From positions 1-8,749 of the forward strand of contig JAEYTM010000035.1 of NCBI GenBank assembly GCA_023434015.1: a stretch of DNA of 8,749 bases, written 5' to 3'. Both the position numbers and the translations under genes were made by a program. Positions 1 through 4,604 of this stretch are shown here, in pieces. The notes under the pieces are model-generated. The model was not told the DNA's origin. It did no database searches and was given only the letters and a program-made list of their open reading frames with translations. The stretch is from Pseudomonadota bacterium. Its GTDB lineage: Bacteria > Pseudomonadota > Alphaproteobacteria > Caulobacterales > Caulobacteraceae. Position 1 is the first letter of the stretch; every line of letters starts with the position of its first letter.

Positions 1-1269
1 TCCGCGGGCGAGCTCGGCGGCGGCGAACAGCAGGAACCCCAGGGCGAGGGCCAGGACCACGACCTCCCAGCGTACGGCCTGGGCCAGCAGCAGGCGCTGC
101 TCGACAAATCCGAAGCCGGCGCCGGTGGCCTGGCGGGCGAGGTGAAGGACGGCAGCGGCGCCGGCGACCACGTAAAGGCCCGCGCCAGCCCCGCGGGCGA
201 CGTCGGTCCAGGCGAACGGTTCGCGACGCCGGGCCCGCACGATGGCGGCCGCCAACAGGGCGCCGGCCGCCAGCAGCACCAGCCAGCCGACCGCGGGGGG
301 ATAGGCGATCATCAGGTCGCCGAAGGTGTGGGCGTAGACCGCGTTCGGGGCCTTGTCCGGGAGGGCGGGCGCGAACGCCATGGCGGCCGCGGTGGCCAGC
401 ACCTGATCGCCGAGGTCCTGCAGCGAGCCCCGGTCGAGGGCCTCGGGCGTGGAGGTCGGCGAGTGGTAGTCGAACTGGCGGCCGATGAAGGCGTAGTTCA
501 GTCCGGTGACGCCTGCGTTCCTCGCCTCGGTGAAATCGGTGTCGTTCGGCATCCGCTCGTAGACGAAGCCGAAGAGGGAGGTCGCGGCCGGGCGCACCGC
601 GGTCCGGCGCAGGAGCCCGATCGCCTCGCCGTTCTCGGGCCCGGTCTGGAACATCTGCACCCGACCGCCCCCGCCGCGGGCCTCCATGTTGAAGACGAAG
701 CCGATCCGGCGGGCGAGGGGATCGTCCTGGAAGAAGGCCTTGGCGCCCAGCAGGCCGGCCTCCTCGCCGTCGGTGAACACCAGCATGACGTCACGGGCCG
801 GGACGCCCCGCGCCTTGATGGCCCGCGCGATCTCCAGCGCCGCGGCCACGCCGGCCGCATCGTCCGCCGCGCCGGGCGAGGCCGGAACGCTGTCGTAGTG
901 GGCCATCAGCGCCACGGCGGGCGCCTCGCGGTCACGGCCGGGCAGGATGCCGACGAGGTTCCGGACGGAGCCGCCGCTGATCGCCCCCTCCGCCCACTTC
1001 GGCGCCTGCAGGGCCTCGGCGTCGCGCGCCACGACAGTGGGAACCAGCTCGCTCATCCGCCCCAGCAGGTGGTCGGCGACCGCGGCGTTGGCGGGCGAGC
1101 CGGTCGGATGCGGCCGGGCGGCGATGATCCGCACGTCGGCCATGGCGCGCTCGGCGGAGAAGTCGATGGCCGCGGCCGTGGCGGGGCGGGGTTCCGGCGG
1201 CCGTTCGCCCGCCCAGGCGATGACTGCGCCGAGGATCAAGGCCGCGGCGAGCGCGAGCAACCTTCCCAT
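1..1269 (-). CDS. M28-family zinc metallopeptidase with C-terminal membrane segments (3' end beyond window)
   Basis: A 423-codon minus-strand frame is open from ATG 1267-1269 to the window edge with no stop, so the C terminus is missing. The protein starts with a hydrophobic stretch (about residues 3-20), a signal anchor or signal peptide that favours this start. An M28 (aminopeptidase Y/bacterial leucyl aminopeptidase) domain follows, about 40-300. The metal site is visible: AHYDS at 123-127 (H124), the D136-D137 pair, GEE at 168-170 (E169 the likely general base, E170 a zinc ligand), E196 and YHSP with H269. After the domain come hydrophobic segments at about 322-345, 359-377 and 401-418. 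This suggests a membrane-bound M28 enzyme of the ER-metallopeptidase-like type, with the catalytic domain probably periplasmic. The substrate cannot be inferred. Only a weak GGGA-like ribosome site precedes the start. It lies downstream of ctrA on the same strand but behind a terminator, so it is probably transcribed independently. Confidence 0.88.
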   Translation of the reverse strand, partial: MGRLLALAAALILGAVIAWAGERPPEPRPATAAAIDFSAERAMADVRIIAARPHPTGSPANAAVADHLLGRMSELVPTVVARDAEALQAPKWAEGAISGGSVRNLVGILPGRDREAPAVALMAHYDSVPASPGAADDAAGVAAALEIARAIKARGVPARDVMLVFTDGEEAGLLGAKAFFQDDPLARRIGFVFNMEARGGGGRVQMFQTGPENGEAIGLLRRTAVRPAATSLFGFVYERMPNDTDFTEARNAGVTGLNYAFIGRQFDYHSPTSTPEALDRGSLQDLGDQVLATAAAMAFAPALPDKAPNAVYAHTFGDLMIAYPPAVGWLVLLAAGALLAAAIVRARRREPFAWTDVARGAGAGLYVVAGAAAVLHLARQATGAGFGFVEQRLLLAQAVRWEVVVLALALGFLLFAAAELARG

Positions 1270-1313
1270 GAACCGTCCCGTCCCTTTGAGCGGAGGTTAG
1301 CCTCGCGCGCGCC

Positions 1314-1347
1314 AAAACGAAAACGCCCGCCGGTGAGGGCGGGCGTT
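1314..1347 (-). terminator. Intrinsic terminator of ctrA
   Basis: A perfect 10-bp inverted repeat (arms 1322-1331 and 1338-1347, AACGCCCGCC/GGCGGGCGTT) encloses a 6-nt loop. Read on the minus strand, the GC-rich stem is followed directly by a T-rich tract, TTTTCGTTTT (1323 down to 1314). It begins about 25 nt after the ctrA stop codon and lies about 45 nt before the peptidase start. This is the textbook layout of a Rho-independent terminator separating the two minus-strand genes. On the plus strand no T-tract follows the stem, so I call it unidirectional. Confidence 0.88.
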
Positions 1348-1372
1348 CCGGGTGTTCTGGAAGCGGGTCGCG

Positions 1373-2068
1373 TCAGGCGGCGGCCTGCGCCTCCTGCGGG
1401 TCGCGCAGGACGTAGCCGCGGCCCCAGACGGTCTCGATGTGATGCTTGCCCTCGGCGGCGGCGGCCAGTTTCTTGCGCAGCTTGCAGATGAAGACATCGA
1501 TGATCTTCAGCTCGGGCTCGTCCATGCCGCCATAAAGGTGGTTGAGGAACATTTCCTTGGTCAGAGTCGTGCCCTTGCGGAGCGAGAGCAGCTCCAGCAT
1601 CTGGTATTCCTTGCCCGTCAGGTGCACGCGCAGGCCGTTCACTTCCACGGTCTTGGCGTCGAGGTTGACGGTGATGTCGCCGGTCTTGATGACCGACTGG
1701 GCGTGACCCTTGGAGCGGCGGACCACGGCGTGGATGCGGGCGACCAGTTCGTCCTTGTGGAACGGCTTGGTCATGTAGTCGTCGGCGCCGCCGGAGAAGG
1801 TTTTCACCTTGGTGTCGATCTCGGCGCTGCCCGACAGGATCATGATCGGGGTGTTGATCTTGCCGACCCGCAGCGTGCGCAGCACGTCCATGCCGCTCAT
1901 GTCGGGCAGGTTGAGGTCGAGCAGGATGAGGTCGTAGTCGTAGATCTTGCCCAGATCGACGCCTTCTTCGCCCAGGTCCGTCGTATAGACGTTGAAGCCT
2001 TCGGACTTCAGCATCAGCTCGATGCTCTGCGCGGTCGCGCTGTCGTCCTCGATCAACAGTACGCGCAT
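1373..2068 (-). CDS. ctrA: CtrA, cell-cycle master response regulator (OmpR family)
   Basis: The protein has 231 residues, the length of Caulobacter CtrA. The receiver domain (1-118) has the acidic pair D8-D9, phospho-acceptor D51 (LLDLNLP), S80 and K101 (TKPF). An OmpR/PhoB winged-helix DNA-binding domain follows, about 125-227, ending in VWGRGYVLRDP. T170 is present, the position altered in the classic C. crescentus ctrA401 allele (from memory). In the family, phosphorylated CtrA binds TTAA-N7-TTAA sites, represses the replication origin and activates early flagellar, pilus and division genes. The C terminus ends in AAA, compatible with the known ClpXP-dependent turnover that requires terminal alanines. 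The start ATG is preceded by a good AGGAG ribosome site at 2075-2079. It is transcribed divergently from fliI, and its upstream region carries TTAA half-sites and many GANTC sites, which fits CtrA autoregulation and CcrM/GcrA control. It ends at a strong terminator. Confidence 0.98.
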   Translation of the reverse strand: MRVLLIEDDSATAQSIELMLKSEGFNVYTTDLGEEGVDLGKIYDYDLILLDLNLPDMSGMDVLRTLRVGKINTPIMILSGSAEIDTKVKTFSGGADDYMTKPFHKDELVARIHAVVRRSKGHAQSVIKTGDITVNLDAKTVEVNGLRVHLTGKEYQMLELLSLRKGTTLTKEMFLNHLYGGMDEPELKIIDVFICKLRKKLAAAAEGKHHIETVWGRGYVLRDPQEAQAAA

Positions 2069-2074
2069 TCTGCT

Positions 2075-2079
2075 CTCCT
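2075..2079 (-). promoter_or_regulatory. Ribosome binding site of ctrA
   Basis: The minus strand reads AGGAG six nucleotides before the ATG at 2066-2068. This is optimal spacing and it fixes the ctrA start. Confidence 0.8.
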
Positions 2080-2148
2080 ACTGCGGCCGGTGACGCCCTG
2101 CGAATTCCGGGAATCCGGTCCGGCGCTCGCTGTGAACTTGCCAGCGAG

Positions 2149-2167
2149 TTAATTTAAGACTGGTTAA
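2149..2167. promoter_or_regulatory. Candidate CtrA-binding site cluster (three TTAA half-sites)
   Basis: Three TTAA tetramers lie within 19 bp (2149-2152, 2154-2157, 2164-2167). The minus strand reads TTAACCAGTCTTAA, which is TTAA-N6-TTAA; the usual CtrA box is TTAA-N7-TTAA. The first half reads TTAACCA, a seven-base match to the frequently seen TTAACCAT form. The site lies about 20 bp downstream of the proposed P1 start, where a CtrA-activated P2 promoter would be expected. It could equally serve fliI on the other strand. The one-base spacing deviation lowers confidence. Confidence 0.55.
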
Positions 2168-2192
2168 TGGGTGGTGTCCGTCTCGACCGAAT

Positions 2193-2221
2193 CGTTAAGC
2201 TGATTTGAGAATCGGGTTCAA
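2193..2221 (-). promoter_or_regulatory. Candidate ctrA P1-type promoter containing a GANTC site
   Basis: On the minus strand TTGAAC (2221-2216) is followed by a 17-nt spacer and TTAACG (2198-2193), a reasonable -35/-10 pair. One GANTC (2209-2213) lies in the spacer and another (2189-2193) touches the downstream edge of the -10. In Caulobacter, promoters with GANTC in this zone are controlled by CcrM methylation and GcrA, and ctrA P1 is the classic case. Expected transcription would begin near 2186, giving a leader of about 118 nt. The assignment is by motif only. Confidence 0.5.
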
Positions 2222-2226
2222 GCGGC

Positions 2227-2245
2227 GCCGACTCGCAGCCGACTC
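2227..2245. repeat. Short direct repeat GCCGACTC, 11-bp period
   Basis: GCCGACTC occurs at 2227-2234 and 2238-2245, separated by GCA. The 11-bp period is close to one helical turn and each copy contains one GANTC. It lies upstream of the proposed ctrA -35 and about 140 bp before the fliI start. Confidence 0.75.
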
Positions 2246-2370
2246 ACGGCCTCGATGAATCTTTCGTGATTGGACAGGGCGCGCGAACGCAGCCTGTCCG
2301 CGGCCCCGTCGCGACGGCTCCATCTTCATCACCCCTTAAGGGCGCGGGGGGGATTCTGCGGCCTCAAGTT

Positions 2371-2376
2371 GAGGGG
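2371..2376 (+). promoter_or_regulatory. Ribosome binding site deciding the fliI start
   Basis: GAGGGG lies six nucleotides before the in-frame GTG at 2383-2385. The more upstream in-frame GTG at 2266 has no comparable site ahead of it. This is the main reason for choosing 2383 as the start of fliI. Confidence 0.7.
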
Positions 2377-2382
2377 CGTCTG

Positions 2383-3717
2383 GTGCAGAATCTGGTGGCC
2401 GCGATCGAGCGGCTCGATCCCCTGACCGTGTCCGGCCGCGTGGCGGCGGTGAACGGCCTGCTGATCGAGGCCCGCGGCGGCCTGACCCGCCTGGCGGTCG
2501 GCGCCCGCGCCGAGATCGACCGCGCCCATGCGGCCCCGTTGAGCGCCGAGGTGGTCGGCTTCCGCGAAACCCGCGCCCTGCTGATGCCTTTCGGGCCGGT
2601 GGAAGGGGTCGCGCCGGGGGCGGATATCCGGATCGAGCCGCAGGGCTCGGCCGTGCGGCCGACCCGTGGCTGGCTTGGCCGCATCGTCGACGCCTTCGGC
2701 CAGCCCATCGACGGCAAGGGGCCGCTGCCCCAGGGCGTCGCCGCCTATCCGCTGCGCGCCGCGCCGCCGGCCGCCCACGCCCGCGCCCGGGTGGGCGAGC
2801 GGCTGGATCTCGGCGTGCGGGCGATGAACGTCTTCACCACCTGCTGCCGCGGACAGCGCCTGGGCGTCTTCGCCGGCTCCGGCGTCGGCAAGTCGGTGCT
2901 GCTCTCCATGCTGGCCAAGAACGCCGACTGCGACGCCGTGGTGGTGGGGCTGATCGGCGAGCGGGGCCGCGAGGTCCGCGAGTTCATAGAGGAGACCCTC
3001 GGCGAGGAGGGGCTGAAGCGCGCCGTCGTCGTCGTCGCCACCTCCGACGAACCGGCCCTGAAGCGCCGCCAGGCGGCCTACATGACCCTGGCGATCGCCG
3101 AGTTCCTGCGCGACCAGGACCTGGAAGTTCTGTGCCTTATGGACAGCGTCACCCGTTTCGCCATGGCCCAGCGCGAGATCGGCCTGGCCGCCGGCGAGCC
3201 GCCGACCACCAAGGGCTACACCCCGACCGTGTTCACCGAACTGCCCAAGCTGCTGGAGCGCGCCGGCCCCGGGCCGATCCGCCCCGACGGCACGCGGGCC
3301 GGCCCGATCACCGGCCTGTTCACCGTCCTGGTCGACGGCGACGACCACAACGAGCCGATCGCCGACGCGGTCCGCGGCATCCTCGACGGCCACATCGTCA
3401 TGGAGCGGGCCATCGCTGAGCGTGGCCGCTTCCCGGCGATCAATGTGCTGAAGTCGATCAGCCGGACCATGCCCGGCTGCCACCTGCCGCACGAACGCCA
3501 GGTGGTCACCGCCGCGCGGCAGGCGATGTCGGCCTACGCCAACATGGAGGAGCTGATCCGCATCGGCGCCTATCGGGCGGGGGCCGATCCCCAGGTCGAC
3601 CGGGCCATCGTGCTCAACCCGGCCATCGAGGCGTTCCTCAGCCAGGACAAGGACGACGCCACCAGCCTGGACGCCTCGTTCGAGGCCCTGGCGGCCATAC
3701 TCGGTGAGGCGGCATGA
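2383..3717 (+). CDS. fliI: FliI, flagellar type III export ATPase
   Basis: From GTG 2383 the product is 444 residues, the normal FliI size. FliI is the cytoplasmic hexameric ATPase that, with FliH and FliJ, delivers flagellar subunits to the FlhA/FlhB export gate. It belongs to the F1-ATPase alpha/beta family. Visible motifs are the Walker A loop GSGVGKS at about 165-171, GERGREV at about 192-198, Walker B with D254 (LCLMDSVTRFA), and the family signature PAINVLKSISR at about 352-362. The frame stays open upstream to GTG 2266, which would add 39 residues. That extension is low in complexity (TAPSSSP), lies in the regulatory region and lacks a ribosome site, whereas GTG 2383 follows GAGGGG. 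Residues just after it (VAAIERLDPLTVSGRVAAVNG) are family-like. The stop overlaps the fliJ start (ATGA), indicating translational coupling. It is probably CtrA-controlled, given TTAA sites in the divergent region. Confidence 0.95.
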   Translation: MQNLVAAIERLDPLTVSGRVAAVNGLLIEARGGLTRLAVGARAEIDRAHAAPLSAEVVGFRETRALLMPFGPVEGVAPGADIRIEPQGSAVRPTRGWLGRIVDAFGQPIDGKGPLPQGVAAYPLRAAPPAAHARARVGERLDLGVRAMNVFTTCCRGQRLGVFAGSGVGKSVLLSMLAKNADCDAVVVGLIGERGREVREFIEETLGEEGLKRAVVVVATSDEPALKRRQAAYMTLAIAEFLRDQDLEVLCLMDSVTRFAMAQREIGLAAGEPPTTKGYTPTVFTELPKLLERAGPGPIRPDGTRAGPITGLFTVLVDGDDHNEPIADAVRGILDGHIVMERAIAERGRFPAINVLKSISRTMPGCHLPHERQVVTAARQAMSAYANMEELIRIGAYRAGADPQVDRAIVLNPAIEAFLSQDKDDATSLDASFEALAAILGEAA

Positions 3718-4139
3718 GCTGGGCCCAGTCCTTGATCAAGCTGGCGACCTACGAGGTCGAGGTGCTGCAAAAGCGGCTGGCCGACATCGCCGAGCGGCGC
3801 GGCGCCGAAGAGGTGCGTCTGGCGCTGCTGGCGGCGGAGGGAGAGGCCGAGGCTCTGCGCGCCGGCGATGACGCCGCCTCCGGCTGGTATCACATCGGAT
3901 TCATGGACGGCCTGCGGGTCCGCAAGGCCGAGGTCCAGACGCGGATCGACGCCCTGCTGAGCGAGGAGGCTGGCGCCCGGGACGCCCTGGCCCAGGCCTT
4001 CGAAGAGCAGAAGAAATACGAACAGGTCGCCGAGCAGGCGCGCGTCCTCGAGCTCCGGGAAGCCGGCCGTCGCGAGACCGCGGCGCTGGACGAGCTGGGT
4101 CTGAGGAAGGCCGGCGGCGCGGCCCGGCGGACCGCCTAA
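3714..4139 (+). CDS. fliJ: FliJ, flagellar export chaperone/ATPase stalk
   Basis: The product is a 141-residue, highly charged, mostly helical protein. Long heptad-like stretches (about 5-50 and 68-125, rich in A, E, L, R and K) predict the antiparallel coiled coil typical of FliJ. Family role: FliJ sits in the central pore of the FliI hexamer, resembles the gamma subunit of F1, and links the ATPase to FlhA while helping to recycle export chaperones. Identification rests on size, coiled-coil character and position directly after fliI with an ATGA overlap; sequence similarity in this family is weak. The end is odd: its TAA (4137-4139) overlaps by two bases the stop codon of the convergent gene, so there is no room for a conventional terminator between them. 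Confidence 0.88.
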   Translation: MSWAQSLIKLATYEVEVLQKRLADIAERRGAEEVRLALLAAEGEAEALRAGDDAASGWYHIGFMDGLRVRKAEVQTRIDALLSEEAGARDALAQAFEEQKKYEQVAEQARVLELREAGRRETAALDELGLRKAGGAARRTA

Positions 4140-4504
4140 ACCGGCGGCGGGGTCAGGCGGGCGCGTTCGCCCTCGACGTCCTGGCGCAGCGCCGCCAGGT
4201 CTTCGCTGATCTTGAAGATCGCCACATAGAACTCGCAGAACGAGCGCCAGAGCAGCAGCAGGGCCGCCATGCCCAGCAGGCCGCCGACCACCATCGGAAT
4301 CGCCAGCAGCAGGCCGAAGGGGAAGGGATCGCGGATCGCCACGCCCACGGCGGCGCCGATCGCGCCGAACACGCCCAGGGCGATGATCCCGAGGCCGGCC
4401 CAATAGATCAGGTGGATCACCTGATTGGTCATCAGGCGCTCGAAGGTGAGCAGGTCCCACAGGACCGTCGAGCCGGGTCCTTGTCTCGTCTGAGGTCGCC
4501 GCAT
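4136..4504 (-). CDS. Small DUF4282-like membrane protein
   Basis: From ATG 4502-4504 the protein has 122 residues: a short charged N terminus, LWDLLTFERLMT at about 15-26, two hydrophobic segments (about 33-57 and 63-86), then WRSFCEFYVAIFKISEDLAALRQDVE, a helical cytoplasmic tail. The opening 'LTFERLMT', the two close membrane helices and the 'E..vaiFkI.edL' tail are what I associate with DUF4282, a family without a known function. An in-frame TTG at 4574-4576 would add 24 residues of unconserved-looking, basic sequence. I prefer ATG 4504, which has a weak GGGA five bases before it and begins close to the conserved part. It lies downstream of flhA on the same strand, about 100 nt away with a hairpin in between, and meets fliJ tail-to-tail. 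A flagellar role is possible from position only. Confidence 0.75.
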   Translation of the reverse strand: MRRPQTRQGPGSTVLWDLLTFERLMTNQVIHLIYWAGLGIIALGVFGAIGAAVGVAIRDPFPFGLLLAIPMVVGGLLGMAALLLLWRSFCEFYVAIFKISEDLAALRQDVEGERARLTPPPV

Positions 4505-4539
4505 CCGATTCCCACGCGCTGGAGCTGAAATGACGCCCC

Positions 4540-4604
4540 GGACCGAACGGCTACCAGCCGCCGGGCCGGCCTGCAACGCCGCAGACGTCGGCCAGGTTCG
4601 GTCC
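4540..4604. repeat. Inverted repeat/hairpin spanning the flhA stop codon
   Basis: A perfect 9-bp inverted repeat pairs GGACCGAAC (4540-4548) with GTTCGGTCC (4596-4604). The 47-nt interval is itself GC-rich with smaller complementary pieces (for example CTGC and GCAG on the minus strand, near 4570-4585). The right arm touches the last base of the flhA stop codon (4604-4606). No T-tract follows on either strand, so it is not a typical intrinsic terminator. It could stabilise the flhA mRNA 3' end, act as a weak terminator, or form a leader structure for the downstream DUF4282-like gene. Confidence 0.6.

Larger units (their letters stand above)
2069..2382. promoter_or_regulatory. Divergent ctrA/fliI control region
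   Basis: These 314 bp separate the ctrA start (2068, minus) from the preferred fliI start (2383, plus) and contain no convincing gene. The middle part (about 2130-2270) is AT-richer than its surroundings. It holds four TTAA tetramers (2149, 2154, 2164, 2195) and a fifth inside the palindrome CCCTTAAGGG (2333-2342). Seven GANTC sites start within it, and an eighth lies just inside fliI. A sigma70-like promoter towards ctrA can be proposed at 2193-2221. In Caulobacter, ctrA is driven by two promoters (P1 sensitive to CcrM methylation, P2 activated by CtrA), and early flagellar genes such as fliI are CtrA-dependent. One shared control region serving both directions is therefore expected. Which elements act on which gene cannot be told from sequence. 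Confidence 0.85.
2111..2392. other. Cluster of eight GANTC (CcrM methylation) sites
   Basis: GANTC occurs at 2111, 2189, 2209, 2230, 2241, 2257, 2352 and 2388 (first base of each). Scanning the rest of the window by eye I found only six more (1564, 3898, 4297, 4507, 5468, 6207). GANTC is the target of the alphaproteobacterial cell-cycle adenine methyltransferase CcrM. The cluster covers the whole ctrA-fliI control region and the first codons of fliI. Confidence 0.9.

Noticed and set aside
498..860. Minus-strand frame inside the peptidase gene
   Set aside because: It is an Arg/Pro/Ser-rich alternate frame of the M28 gene on the same strand.
142..1491. Long plus-strand open frame (449 codons) opposite the peptidase
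   Set aside because: It is antisense to a gene with an intact M28 active site, encodes a Gly/Arg/His-rich sequence with no domain, and runs through the ctrA terminator into ctrA. It is a high-GC shadow.
2346..2352. G7 run as a phase-variable tract in fliI
   Set aside because: It lies upstream of the preferred start, is short, and such runs are common in GC-rich DNA. Mentioned only as part of the leader.
2329..3492. Minus-strand open frame (387 codons) opposite fliI
   Set aside because: Antisense shadow of the ATPase; no ribosome site or recognisable motif.
3570..4460. Minus-strand open frame (296 codons) covering fliJ and the DUF4282-like gene
   Set aside because: It overlaps the end of fliI, all of fliJ and most of the membrane-protein gene in a different frame, with biased GC-shadow composition.
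4540..4604. Intrinsic terminator after flhA
   Set aside because: The inverted repeat has a 47-nt interval and no T-tract on either side, so I list it as an inverted repeat only.
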